DNA of 64,000 nt from Microvirga rosea. Its GTDB lineage: Bacteria > Pseudomonadota > Alphaproteobacteria > Rhizobiales > Beijerinckiaceae. The notes under the pieces were generated by a model. It did not search any database. It was given only the letters and a program-made list of their open reading frames with translations, and was not told the origin of the DNA. The translations under genes were made by a program, and so were the position numbers. The stretch spans positions 372,001 to 436,000 of the forward strand of contig NZ_JAJDOP010000002.1 in the NCBI RefSeq assembly GCF_020595095.1, written 5' to 3'. Positions 16,103-25,060 of the stretch are shown here, piece by piece; the stretch's first letter is position 1, and the number at the start of each line of letters is the position of its first letter.

Positions 16103-17968
16103 ATGGAAAAGCCACTCCTGTCGATCCGCGATCTGGCGGTCGATTTCGAGACAGAGACCGGGCGCTTCAGGGCCGTCGATGGCCTGTCCTTCGACATTCC
16201 CAAGGGCAAGACCGTCGCCCTCGTCGGCGAGTCCGGATCGGGCAAGTCGGTCACGGCCCAGGCGATCCTCCAGATTCTTTCGAAGAAGGCCCATATCGCG
16301 GCCGGAACCATCACGTTCAACGATCCCGAGCGGGCGGATTCCATCGAGATCGCAGCCCTGACCCCGGACAGCACCGACATGCGCGCGCTCCGGGGCGGCC
16401 GGATTTCGATGATCTTTCAGGAGCCGATGACGTCCCTGTCGCCGCTCCACACCATCGGCGACCAGATTTCCGAAGCCCTGGTGATCCACCAGCAGGTTTC
16501 GCAGGAAGAAGCCCTCGAGCGGACGAAGGAGGTGCTGGCCCGGGTCGGATTCCCAGATCCGCGCCGCGCTTTGAGAACCTATCCGTTCGAATTGTCGGGC
16601 GGCCTGAGGCAGCGGGCCATGATCGCCATGGCGCTGATCACCCGTCCGGCTCTTCTGATCGCCGACGAGCCGACCACGGCCCTCGACGTGACCACGCAGG
16701 CCCAGATCCTCGACCTGATCAAGGAGCTTCAGGCCGAAACCGGCATGTCGGTCCTGCTCATCACCCATGATCTCGGAGTCGTCGCCAACGTCGCCGACGA
16801 AGTCGTGGTGATGTATCGCGGCCGCGTGATGGAGTCAGGCCCGCGCGAAGTGATCTTCCGCCACGCGCAGCATCCTTATCTGCAGGCGCTCATGCGCGCG
16901 GTTCCGCGCTTCGCCATGGCGGAAAACGAGCGGCTGACGCCGATCCGCGAGGTGAAGAGCGCCACCCTCGAAACGGCCCATAAACCGGAACGTACCGAGC
17001 CGAAGGGCCCGATCCTCAAGGCCGAGAACCTGACCAAGTGCTTCACGCTCCGCTCCGGCTGGTTCTCGGGACGGATCCGCAAGATTCACGCGGTCAACGG
17101 CGTGTCCCTGGCCCTGCCCGTCGGCAAGACGCTCGGACTCGTCGGGGAATCCGGCTGCGGCAAGACCACGGTCTCCAAAATGATCATGCGCGCCATGGAG
17201 CCGGATACGGGACAGGTGCTCTTCGACGACGGCACCGGCCCGCGGAACGTGCACGAGCTCGAAGGCGACGCCCTGAAGGATTATCGCCGCAGCGTGCAGT
17301 TCATCTTTCAGGATCCGTTCTCGTCCCTCAATCCGCGGATGACCGTGTACGAGATCCTCACCGAACCGCTGATCATTCACGGCATCGGCGACAGCGACAT
17401 GCGCTATCACCGCGCCAAGGAGCTTCTCGACATGGTCGGCCTCGACCGCCGGGCCCTGCGCCGCTACCCTCATTCCTTCTCGGGCGGACAACGGCAACGG
17501 CTCGGCATCGCGCGGGCACTGGCGCTGGAACCGCGTGTGCTGATCTGCGACGAGCCCGTATCGGCCCTCGACGTCTCGGTTCAGGCTCAAGTGCTGAACC
17601 TGCTCAAGGATCTCCAGGCGGCGCTGGATCTGTCCTATCTGTTCGTGTCGCACAACCTTGCGGTCGTCGATTACATCGCGGACACCATCGCGGTGATGTG
17701 CCGTGGCTATATCGTCGAACAGGCGCCTAAGACGTCCCTGTTCAGGAATCCGGTCCATCCGTATACGCAGGCGCTGCTGGCGGCGGTTCCCGACCCCGAC
17801 ATCGATCGTCCCCTTGACTTCGCCAAGCTGCGCGCGGACCGCTTCTCCCATCCGGATCAGTGGCCCGAGCCCTTCCGGCTCCAGGAAGGAGAAGCGGGGG
17901 TCATGAAGGAAATCGAGCCGGGGCATCAGATCCGCCTCGGACAGCTTTCGGTCAAGGAGGCTGCATGA
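16103..17968 (+). CDS. Oligopeptide-type ABC transporter, fused double ATPase subunit
   Basis: A 621-residue protein with two complete OppD/OppF-like ATPase domains, as in E. coli YejF and GsiA. Walker A motifs are GESGSGKSV (about residue 40) and GESGCGKTT (about residue 350). Signatures LSGGLRQR and FSGGQRQR and Walker B segments IADEPTTALD and ICDEPVSALD are all intact. The ATG at 16103 follows a good GGAGGAG site; the open frame reaching back to 16061 was not used. The gene is the first of a four-gene importer operon with ATGA-type overlaps. Substrate may be peptides or oligosaccharides. Confidence 0.9.
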   Translation: MEKPLLSIRDLAVDFETETGRFRAVDGLSFDIPKGKTVALVGESGSGKSVTAQAILQILSKKAHIAAGTITFNDPERADSIEIAALTPDSTDMRALRGGRISMIFQEPMTSLSPLHTIGDQISEALVIHQQVSQEEALERTKEVLARVGFPDPRRALRTYPFELSGGLRQRAMIAMALITRPALLIADEPTTALDVTTQAQILDLIKELQAETGMSVLLITHDLGVVANVADEVVVMYRGRVMESGPREVIFRHAQHPYLQALMRAVPRFAMAENERLTPIREVKSATLETAHKPERTEPKGPILKAENLTKCFTLRSGWFSGRIRKIHAVNGVSLALPVGKTLGLVGESGCGKTTVSKMIMRAMEPDTGQVLFDDGTGPRNVHELEGDALKDYRRSVQFIFQDPFSSLNPRMTVYEILTEPLIIHGIGDSDMRYHRAKELLDMVGLDRRALRRYPHSFSGGQRQRLGIARALALEPRVLICDEPVSALDVSVQAQVLNLLKDLQAALDLSYLFVSHNLAVVDYIADTIAVMCRGYIVEQAPKTSLFRNPVHPYTQALLAAVPDPDIDRPLDFAKLRADRFSHPDQWPEPFRLQEGEAGVMKEIEPGHQIRLGQLSVKEAA

Positions 17969-19884
17969 TGACGATGAAAGCCCGCCTGAGAACCGGTCTC
18001 CTAGCGCTGCTCCTCGCCGTTCCGGCCCTGCCGGCCCTGGCCACGGACTTCGTGGAACAGCCCTTCTTCAAGGACAAGATCGCCAACAAGGAATTGCCGC
18101 CCGTCGGTGACCGCGTGCCGAAAGCGCCATTGGTGTCCGCGGAGGCCAACGGCGAATACGGCGGGGACGTGGTCACCCTCGTGGCGCGGGCCCGCGACAT
18201 CCGCTACATCAGCACCTTCGGCTACACGCGCCTCGTCGGTTACGACCGCAATCTCGACCTCCAGCCCGATCTTCTCGAGAAGGCCGACAGCGAGGACGAC
18301 CGCATCTTCACCTTCACGATCCGGGAGGGGCATCGCTGGTCGGACGGGCATCCCTTCACGGCGGAGGACTTCCGGTATTTCTGGGAAGACGTCGCCCAGA
18401 ACAAGGACCTGTCGCCCGCCGGGGTGCCGGAATTCATGATGGTGGATGGCAAGCCCGCGACGTTCGAAGTGATCAACGAGCGAACCGTACGCTACACCTT
18501 CGACAAGCCGAACCCACGCTTCCTGCCTTATCTCGCGGGTCCGGTCGATCCGGGCATCTATCGCCCCGCCCATTATCTCAGGCAGTTTCACGCGAAATAT
18601 GCCGACAAGGCGAAGCTCGACGAAGCCGCGAAGGCGCAAAAGCTGAAATCCTGGGCGGCCCTTCACAATCGTCTCGACGACATGAAGGAGCACACGAACC
18701 CGGACGAACCGGTGCTCCAGGCCTGGCGCGTCACCAACAGGGCGCCGGCGAACCGCTTCGTGTTCGAACGCAATCCCTACTATCACCGCGTCGACACCCA
18801 CGGTCACCAATTGCCGTATCTCGACCGGATCATCATGGACGTCTCCTCCGGGGGGCTGTTCGCCGCGAAAGCGAATGCGGGCGAGGTGGATCTCCTGTTC
18901 CGCGGCATTTCCATGAGCGACATCCCGATCCTGAAGCAGGGCGAAAAGGCTCACGACTACACCACCTTGCTGTGGCCCTATGCGCGCGGTTCCGAGCTTG
19001 CGCTCTATCCGAATCTCAACGCGAAGGATCCGGTGTGGCGCGCGCTCAACCGGGATCCGCGCTACCGGCGTGCCCTGTCCCACGCCATCGATCGCAAGAC
19101 CCTGAACAACGTGTTCCTGTTCGGTCTCGGAATCGAAGGCAACAACACGGTCATGGAGCAGAGCCCCTTGTCGTTCCCTTCGCTGCGGACCCTCAACGCC
19201 ACCTATGACCCGGCCGAGGCTTCGCGTCTGCTCGACGAGATCGGCCTGAAGAAGCGCAATTCCGCCGGTATCCGTCTGCTGCCCGACGGGCGCGAGATGG
19301 AAATCATCGTCGAAACGGACGGGGAAGCCAGTCATATCGTCGACGCCCTGACGCTGATCGGAGAATTCTGGCGCGAAGTCGGCGTCAGGCTCTTCGTGAA
19401 GCCGCAGGACCGGACCGTGCTGCGCAACCGCGCCTATGCGGGCCTGACCAACGTGGTCGCCGGCCAGGGCTTCGACAACGCCGTCCCTACGGCGATCATG
19501 CCGCCAAGCGAGTACGCCCCGATGCGCCAGGACAACTATTCCTGGCCACAATGGGGGCAGCACGTGGAAACCAAGGGCAAGAACGGAGAGGCGGTGGACA
19601 TCCCGGAAGCGCGACGGCTGCTCGATCTTTATTCGATCTGGATGAACACGGCGAACCGCGGCGTCCAGCGCGATGTGTGGACCGAAATGCTGCGCAACCA
19701 TTCCGAGAACCAATGGTCCATCGGAACGGTTGCGGGCGCCCTGCAGCCGATCGTCGTGCGCAACGGCCTGAAAGGGCTGCCTCAGAAGGCCCTTTACAGC
19801 TGGGAGCCGACGGCTTTGATCGGCATCTACCGGGTGGATGAGATGTATTGGAACAAGGCCGCGCTGAAAGAGGCCCGCAGATGA
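17965..19884 (+). CDS. Extracellular solute-binding protein, family 5 (OppA-like)
   Basis: A 639-residue periplasmic binding protein. The signal peptide MMTMKARLRTGLLALLLAVP ends at a PALPALA-T cleavage site near residue 29. The SBP_bac_5 core shows WSDGHPFTAEDFRYFW and the C-terminal domain segment RYRRALSHAIDRKTL. The length is at the upper end for OppA proteins, like YejA and oligosaccharide-binding relatives. Its ATG overlaps the stop of the ATPase gene (ATGATG at 17965) and its stop overlaps the next ATG, so the operon is translationally coupled. Ligand unknown. Confidence 0.9.
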   Translation: MMTMKARLRTGLLALLLAVPALPALATDFVEQPFFKDKIANKELPPVGDRVPKAPLVSAEANGEYGGDVVTLVARARDIRYISTFGYTRLVGYDRNLDLQPDLLEKADSEDDRIFTFTIREGHRWSDGHPFTAEDFRYFWEDVAQNKDLSPAGVPEFMMVDGKPATFEVINERTVRYTFDKPNPRFLPYLAGPVDPGIYRPAHYLRQFHAKYADKAKLDEAAKAQKLKSWAALHNRLDDMKEHTNPDEPVLQAWRVTNRAPANRFVFERNPYYHRVDTHGHQLPYLDRIIMDVSSGGLFAAKANAGEVDLLFRGISMSDIPILKQGEKAHDYTTLLWPYARGSELALYPNLNAKDPVWRALNRDPRYRRALSHAIDRKTLNNVFLFGLGIEGNNTVMEQSPLSFPSLRTLNATYDPAEASRLLDEIGLKKRNSAGIRLLPDGREMEIIVETDGEASHIVDALTLIGEFWREVGVRLFVKPQDRTVLRNRAYAGLTNVVAGQGFDNAVPTAIMPPSEYAPMRQDNYSWPQWGQHVETKGKNGEAVDIPEARRLLDLYSIWMNTANRGVQRDVWTEMLRNHSENQWSIGTVAGALQPIVVRNGLKGLPQKALYSWEPTALIGIYRVDEMYWNKAALKEARR

Positions 19885-20900
19885 TCCGTTTTCTGTTGCG
19901 TCGCTTCGTCACGATGCTTGTGACGCTCCTGATCATCTCGGCTCTCGTGTTCCTGATCATCAAGCTGCCGCCGGGCGATTTCCTGTCCAACCAGATCGCC
20001 GAGCTCAGGGCCCAGGGTGAGGCGGACGCGGTCGCGAAGGCCGAGTTCCTGATCAAGCAATATGGCCTCGATAAGCCTGCCTGGGAGCAATACCTGGTTT
20101 GGCTGGGCGTGATGCCGGGGCAGAACGGCTTTTCCGGCCTGCTTCAGGGGGATTGGGGCTGGTCCTTCGAATATGATCGCCCGGTCTTCGAGGTCGTGGG
20201 CGACGCCCTGTGGCTGACGCTTCTGGTCAACATCGCGGTCGTCATCTTCATCCATCTGGTGTCCATCCCGATCGCGATCTACTCGGCGACCCGCCAGTAC
20301 TCGGTCGGCGATTACATCGCGACCTTCATCGGCTATCTCGGTCTCGCGACACCCAGCTTCCTGCTGGCCCTCATCCTGCTCTACTATTCGAACCGTTGGT
20401 TCGGCATCTCGATCGGCGGCCTGTTCGACGCCCGCTTCGCGGGACAGCCGTGGAGCTGGGCCAAGTTCCAGTCGCTCCTCGCGCACCTGATCGTGCCGAC
20501 CCTGGTGATCGGCCTGGCGGGCACGGCCGCCATGATCCGGCGCATGCGGGCCAATCTCCTGGATGAACTTGGAAAGCAGTATTACGTGACCGCGAAAGCC
20601 AAGGGCCTCCCGCCCGGAAGGGCTCTTCTCAAGTATCCGTTCCGCATGTCTCTGAATCCCTTCATCGCCGATATCGGCAACCTTCTGCCGCATCTGGTTT
20701 CGGGGTCGGTGCTGGTCTCCCTCGTCCTCAGCCTTCCGACCGTCGGGCCCATCCTGCTCAGCGCCCTCAAGAGCCAGGATCAGTTCCTGGCCGGGTTCAT
20801 CCTGATGTTCGTCGCGATTCTGACGGTCTTCGGCATGCTGGTTTCGGACCTGCTGCTCGCCTGGCTCGATCCCCGCATTCGGATGGGAGGCGGCCGATGA
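19881..20900 (+). CDS. ABC transporter permease (OppB/YejB-like)
   Basis: A 339-residue inner-membrane permease starting MIRFLLRRFVTMLVTLLIIS, the usual OppB N terminus. It has about six transmembrane segments and an EAA-loop region, MRANLLDELGKQYYVTAKAKG, followed by LPxGRALLKYPFR. The ATG at 19881 overlaps the stop of the binding-protein gene. The stop overlaps the start of the second permease by 4 nt. It forms the membrane channel with the next gene product. Confidence 0.9.
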   Translation: MIRFLLRRFVTMLVTLLIISALVFLIIKLPPGDFLSNQIAELRAQGEADAVAKAEFLIKQYGLDKPAWEQYLVWLGVMPGQNGFSGLLQGDWGWSFEYDRPVFEVVGDALWLTLLVNIAVVIFIHLVSIPIAIYSATRQYSVGDYIATFIGYLGLATPSFLLALILLYYSNRWFGISIGGLFDARFAGQPWSWAKFQSLLAHLIVPTLVIGLAGTAAMIRRMRANLLDELGKQYYVTAKAKGLPPGRALLKYPFRMSLNPFIADIGNLLPHLVSGSVLVSLVLSLPTVGPILLSALKSQDQFLAGFILMFVAILTVFGMLVSDLLLAWLDPRIRMGGGR

Positions 20901-22060
20901 ACGAGGCGCTTCCCTTCAAGCGGCATTACGTCAACAAGGAGCCGTTCGACCCCGGCGCCACCGAGCCCGCAGGGCTTGAGAGCGAGGATTTCTATCGCGC
21001 ATCGTCGTGGCGGCTCATGTGGTGGAAGTTCCGCCGCCACAAGGTCGCCGTCGCGGCGGCCTTCATCCTCCTGGCGTTCTATCTCCTCATCCCCTTCGTG
21101 GAAGTGATCGCTCCCTATAATCAAACGAAGCGGAACGGCGATTTCATTTACGCGCCGCCTCAGCCCGTGCACCTGATGCACGAAGGCCGCTTCGTCGGCC
21201 CCTTCGTTTATCCCTACAAATTCACCTTCGACCTGGAGAGCTTCCGCCGCGTCTACACCGTGGACACGTCCAGGCCGGAGCCGATCCGCTTCCTGTGCCG
21301 GGGAGATTATTACGAGTTCTGGGGCCTCGTGAGTTCGAACGTCCATCTGTTCTGCCCGCCTGAAAACGGCACGCTCTTCCTGCTCGGGACGGACCGGCTC
21401 GGCCGGGATGTCTTCTCCCGCATCATCTACGGCGCCAGGATTTCGCTCACCATCGGCATCGTCGGCATCGCGGTTTCCTTTACCCTCGGCCTCCTGTTCG
21501 GCGGCCTTGCGGGCTATCTCGGCGGATGGGTCGATCATGTGATCCAGCGGCTGATCGAAATCCTGCGCTCGCTTCCGGAGCTGCCCCTGTGGCTTGCCCT
21601 GTCGGCGGCCCTTCCGGCCAACTGGAGCCCGATCCTGGTGTTTTTCGGCATCACGATCATCCTCGGGCTGCTGGATTGGCCGGGCCTCGCTCGGGCGGTG
21701 CGATCGAAACTGCTTTCGCTGCGCGAGGAAGATTTCGTCAAAGCCGCGGAACTGATGGGCGCCTCGAAGCAGCGCATCATCGCACGTCACCTCATCCCGA
21801 ACTTCATGAGTCACCTGATCGCTTCGGCGACTCTGGCGATCCCATCGATGATTCTGGGTGAAACCGCCCTCTCCTTCCTCGGCCTGGGCTTGCGGCCTCC
21901 GGTGACGAGCTGGGGCGTGCTCCTCAACGAAGCGCAGAACCTTGCAGCCGTGCAGCTCCATCCCTGGCTTCTGTTCCCCATCCTTCCTGTAGTGATCGTC
22001 GTCCTTGCGTTCAACTTCATGGGCGATGGATTGCGCGACGCGGCAGATCCCTACCATTGA
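20897..22060 (+). CDS. ABC transporter permease (OppC/YejE-like)
   Basis: A 387-residue permease. It has a long N-terminal region with one transmembrane helix (about residues 45-70) and a periplasmic insertion of about 90 residues. The OppC signature GTDRLGRDVFSRIIYGARIS follows, then the EAA loop EEDFVKAAELMGASKQRII. It closes the four-gene importer operon; nothing co-directional follows for 550 bp. The extra periplasmic loop is typical of the YejE-like and oligosaccharide-type branch. Confidence 0.9.
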   Translation: MNEALPFKRHYVNKEPFDPGATEPAGLESEDFYRASSWRLMWWKFRRHKVAVAAAFILLAFYLLIPFVEVIAPYNQTKRNGDFIYAPPQPVHLMHEGRFVGPFVYPYKFTFDLESFRRVYTVDTSRPEPIRFLCRGDYYEFWGLVSSNVHLFCPPENGTLFLLGTDRLGRDVFSRIIYGARISLTIGIVGIAVSFTLGLLFGGLAGYLGGWVDHVIQRLIEILRSLPELPLWLALSAALPANWSPILVFFGITIILGLLDWPGLARAVRSKLLSLREEDFVKAAELMGASKQRIIARHLIPNFMSHLIASATLAIPSMILGETALSFLGLGLRPPVTSWGVLLNEAQNLAAVQLHPWLLFPILPVVIVVLAFNFMGDGLRDAADPYH

Positions 22061-22613
22061 TGCAGGCGGCCTGTTGAACGGGCATGCCTGATCCAAGGAT
22101 GGCTTTTAGCCCTTCCGGGCCCTTTCGGGGGCTTCCACGTCCTGTTCTGGCGGCTGTTCGGCTGGCCTGAAGATCTCGAGGGTTCGGGCCGGATCAATGC
22201 CGCCATCACGCAGACCCTCAACGGCGTGCTCATTGATATGTTCTTCGCTTATGGGCGCTCTTGTCCGGCTTGCCGCATTCGCACCACGCCCCCCTGCTTC
22301 TCCTGCGAGGCGGATTCCGGGTTCTGGGGGCAGTTCTTCAGCCCCTGCTCTTTCCCATAAGGAATTGGCCTTCTTGGGCGCCTTTTCTGGTTTTCATGAT
22401 AACCGCGGCCACGCACCTACTTGCCGGTTACATGACCTATGATCGCAGTATCGCACAGCGCTGCTTATCCGTTGCTGCAAAAGCCTATGAATTCGGAGAA
22501 GCAATCGAGCATTCGGCAAGGTGATTATTTTCCAGAACGCCGTTTTGTTGACGGTTTATTAAGCCTAACGCGCCAAAACTCCGGCAACATAAAATTCGGG
22601 GGAATTGCGGCTC
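22061..22613. other. Intergenic region of 553 bp with a start-less minus-strand open frame
   Basis: No gene could be supported here. The one notable element is a minus-strand frame open from about 22396 down to a TAA at 22106-22108. Its translation looks protein-like (for example SEEHINEHAVEGLRDGGID followed by PARTLEIFRPAEQPPEQD) but has no ATG in frame. An ATG in the neighbouring frame lies just upstream, so this may be a frameshifted small gene or a remnant. Plus-strand frames here are short and unconvincing. The region should also contain the promoter of the gene at 22614. Confidence 0.35.
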
Positions 22614-23225
22614 ATGCGTGTCCTGTTCGAGAAGGTGCTCTGGCAAGTGGCACAGGCCAACCGTCAAGAAAAGAAGGGCGGTCGTCGAAACAACAAGCGC
22701 ATGGAGGACATCCTGCGCAAGCGCGACGCAATGGCCGGACGCGTCGCCTTGGGCTTGGTGGGCGTCATCGCTCTATCGTCGATGTCGTTTGCGGGCTATG
22801 CGATCCAGGTCGGCGTCAGCCGTTCGGATTTCCCCATGGCCGTTCCGTCCCTCGGCGCCGCATCCAATGGGGACGGCCGCATCGCCTTCCGATCGAAGGA
22901 TCAGGATCCGACAGTGACCGGGTCGATCCCCAATGGCGCCGTGAGTGACAAATTCCGCCAGGATTCCGCAGCGGTCGATCTGACCGACAGAAATTCCGGC
23001 CGCGGTTATGTCGTGAAGAAGATCTTGCGGCGCAGCGCGTTGGTGGAAGGTCCCAACGGCACCCAGGAAGTGACGCCGGGCAGCTTCCTGCCGGGAGCCG
23101 GGCGGGTGGTATCCATCTTCAGGTCCGAGAACGGCTGGGTCGTCGTGACCTCCGAGACTATCATCCGCGAAGGCGCGGTGCTGGGCCTGGGGACGGCATC
23201 GAACGCCGAACGCGGCTCGAGCTGA
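22614..23225 (+). CDS. Hypothetical single-pass membrane protein
   Basis: A 203-residue protein of unknown function starting at the ATG at 22614, preceded by a GGGGGA site; an in-frame TTG lies 9 nt upstream. The N terminus is strongly basic (QEKKGGRRNNKRMEDILRKR), followed by one transmembrane segment at about residues 42-62. An extracytoplasmic part follows that is low in complexity up to residue 120. A compact C-terminal domain (about 125-195, VKKILRRSALVEGPNG then GSFLPGAGRVVSIF) has the look of a small beta-rich domain. A strong terminator follows directly. Confidence 0.72.
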   Translation: MRVLFEKVLWQVAQANRQEKKGGRRNNKRMEDILRKRDAMAGRVALGLVGVIALSSMSFAGYAIQVGVSRSDFPMAVPSLGAASNGDGRIAFRSKDQDPTVTGSIPNGAVSDKFRQDSAAVDLTDRNSGRGYVVKKILRRSALVEGPNGTQEVTPGSFLPGAGRVVSIFRSENGWVVVTSETIIREGAVLGLGTASNAERGSS

Positions 23226-23259
23226 GACGCTTTTTTCCTCGCCACGGTCCGTCAGTCCG

Positions 23260-23286
23260 CGCCGCCCCGATTTCGGGCGGCGTTTT
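23260..23286 (+). terminator. Rho-independent terminator
   Basis: Stem CGCCGCCC (23260-23267) pairs with GGGCGGCG (23275-23282) around a 7-nt loop and is followed by TTTT. It ends the 22614-23225 transcript and touches the stop of the convergent ArsR gene. Confidence 0.8.
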
Positions 23287-23636
23287 CATGTCCCCGTCGC
23301 GTGTGCCGCCACGCCGGCCTTCGTGACGGTTGAACGGGCGGATGCGATCAGCTGGTCGAGTAATCCCGGATAAAGGCGCTCGATATCGGCCCGGCGCAGG
23401 GACATGTAACGGGACGTGCCTTCGCTGCGGACGGTGACGAGCCCGGCTTCCCGCATTTTGGCGAAGTGATAGCTCAGGTTGGACTTCGCCCCCATGTCGC
23501 CGAAGCTGCCGCACCGGATTTCCTCCGGGGTGTCGGCCAACCGGACGAGAATGGCCAAGCGCGTCGGGTCGCTCAAGGCCGACAGGATCGCAGACAGCTC
23601 AATTGCTTCCGCAGGGGGGTGAAAAGGGTCGCGCAT
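23286..23636 (-). CDS. ArsR family transcriptional regulator
   Basis: A 116-residue winged-helix repressor: AILSALSDPTRLAILVRLAD, then the recognition region GAKSNLSYHFAKMREAGLV and the wing RSEGTSRYMSLRR. There is no CxC or similar paired-cysteine metal site; the only cysteine is in EEIRCGS, so a thiol- or organic-ligand sensor is more likely than a metal sensor. It is divergent from an MFS exporter, and two inverted repeats lie between them. It therefore probably represses the exporter and itself. Confidence 0.88.
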   Translation of the reverse strand: MRDPFHPPAEAIELSAILSALSDPTRLAILVRLADTPEEIRCGSFGDMGAKSNLSYHFAKMREAGLVTVRSEGTSRYMSLRRADIERLYPGLLDQLIASARSTVTKAGVAAHATGT

Positions 23637-23674
23637 GGCCTTTTATGTAGCCAGACATTCGCCCATGCGCAATG

Positions 23675-23690
23675 TTCAACAAACGTTGAA
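23675..23690. promoter_or_regulatory. Candidate ArsR operator 1
   Basis: Inverted repeat TTCAAC-aaac-GTTGAA lies 38 bp upstream of the ArsR start in the divergent ArsR/MFS region. It resembles operator 2 in containing a TTCAA half-site. Confidence 0.5.
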
Positions 23691-23723
23691 ATAGCCTCTT
23701 GCCAGTTTCACCGAACAGGTTCA

Positions 23724-23747
23724 TTTGTTCAATGACTTTTGAACAAA
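23724..23747. promoter_or_regulatory. Candidate ArsR operator 2
   Basis: A perfect 9-bp inverted repeat, TTTGTTCAA-tgactt-TTGAACAAA, ends just before the AAGGAA ribosome-binding site of the MFS gene (ATG at 23758). Size and symmetry fit a dimeric winged-helix repressor. Confidence 0.65.
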
Positions 23748-23757
23748 AGGAACAGGC

Positions 23758-24972
23758 ATGTTCTCTCAATTGATCTGGCTGGCGCTTGGCGCCTTCACTG
23801 TCGGTACGGAAGGGTTCGTCATCGCAGGCCTTCTCCCGGATATTTCCGCCGAAGCCGGCATCACCATCGCCCAAGCGGGGACCCTTGTGACGGCCTTTTC
23901 CCTGGCCTATGCGGTTGGCACGCCGGTCCTGGCGACCCTGCTCGGGAGCGTCGACCGTCGGTATGTTCTTGCGGGAACGATGGGGCTTTTTGCTGCCGCC
24001 AACGCTGGCGCCGCCCTCACCTCCTCGTTCTCGGCGCTGCTGATCGCCCGGGTGGCGATGGCCGTCGCTGCGGGACTTTATGCGGCGACCGCGCAGGCGA
24101 CTGCGATCGCCCTGTCGTCTCCTGACCACCGGGCTCGCGCGATCTCCGTTGTCGTCGGCGGCACAACGGTTGCCGTTGCCCTTGGGGCGCCGATCGGCGC
24201 CCTCCTGGCGACCGTGACCGGCTGGCGCGGCACCTTTGCGGCCATAGCGCTTCTCAGCGCCTGCACGGCCCTTGCGATTCTGGTCAAGCTTCCCGGCAAC
24301 CTGCGTGGCTCGCGAATTCCCCTCCGCCAGCGCGCCGCCGTCGCCGTGCGTCCCGGCATGCTGCCCCTTCTGGCGACGACCTTCCTGTGCCTGACGGGAG
24401 GCTTCACGGTCTTTACCTATATCGCTCCGCTTGCGGTCGATGGAGCCGGGCTGCCCGGCACGCTGATCCCCGGATTGCTGCTGGCATTCGGCGTTGGCTC
24501 GGCCCTCGGAAACATCGCGGGCGGTCAAGCATCCGACCGCTTCGGCCCTCGCCCGACCCTTATCTTCTCGACCCTGGCCGTCAGCCTCATTCTCGTTGCC
24601 ATGTCAGTCGTGGTGAAGACCGTATCCGCGCCTCTCGCCGGCCCGATCCTGGTGGGGCTCACGATCCCGTGGGGAATCTTCGCCTGGATGGTGCCGCCGA
24701 CACAGGCGAGCCGCATCGTCGCCCTCGATCCGGAAAGCGCACCGGTTTCCCTCTCGCTCAACGCATCCATCCTCTATCTCGGGATCGCGTTCGGGTCCTT
24801 CGTGGGCGGTGAGGTCATGGACCTCGGCCGGATGAACGACCTCGGCTTCGTGGCCGCCGTATTTCCGCTTCTGGCTCTCGCGATCGTGCTGACGACGCGA
24901 GAGCGCACCCGGCAACGGAGCTCGCCCGTTCCGGCAAAAACCTGCGAGCCACTGCAGGCCGCGACCCATTAA
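23758..24972 (+). CDS. MFS transporter, DHA1 drug:H+ antiporter-like
   Basis: A 404-residue 12-helix major facilitator of the AraJ/YdhP-type group, starting MFSQLIWLALGAFTVGTEGF, which contains the G-x-E-GF motif of this group. The loop 2-3 motif appears as LGSVDRRYVLAG. The ATG at 23758 has a good AAGGAA site. It is divergent from an ArsR regulator with operators in between, so expression is likely induced by the regulator's ligand, which may also be the exported compound. Confidence 0.88.
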   Translation: MFSQLIWLALGAFTVGTEGFVIAGLLPDISAEAGITIAQAGTLVTAFSLAYAVGTPVLATLLGSVDRRYVLAGTMGLFAAANAGAALTSSFSALLIARVAMAVAAGLYAATAQATAIALSSPDHRARAISVVVGGTTVAVALGAPIGALLATVTGWRGTFAAIALLSACTALAILVKLPGNLRGSRIPLRQRAAVAVRPGMLPLLATTFLCLTGGFTVFTYIAPLAVDGAGLPGTLIPGLLLAFGVGSALGNIAGGQASDRFGPRPTLIFSTLAVSLILVAMSVVVKTVSAPLAGPILVGLTIPWGIFAWMVPPTQASRIVALDPESAPVSLSLNASILYLGIAFGSFVGGEVMDLGRMNDLGFVAAVFPLLALAIVLTTRERTRQRSSPVPAKTCEPLQAATH

Positions 24973-25001
24973 AAGCCACGCACTTTACCTGCGAGGTTAT
25001 G

Positions 25002-25052
25002 TCCTTTGCGTCGATCCGGCCCCATCCTCGGGTCATGAATCGACGCAAAGGA
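25002..25052. promoter_or_regulatory. 14-bp perfect inverted repeat upstream of the ABM gene
   Basis: TCCTTTGCGTCGAT (25002-25015) and its exact reverse complement (25039-25052) flank a 23-nt spacer in the 88-bp gap between the MFS gene and the GTG start at 25061. Half-site spacing of about 3.5 turns could suit two regulator dimers. As RNA it would form a hairpin ending 8 nt before the start codon. Confidence 0.55.
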
Positions 25053-25060
25053 TAACGCCT

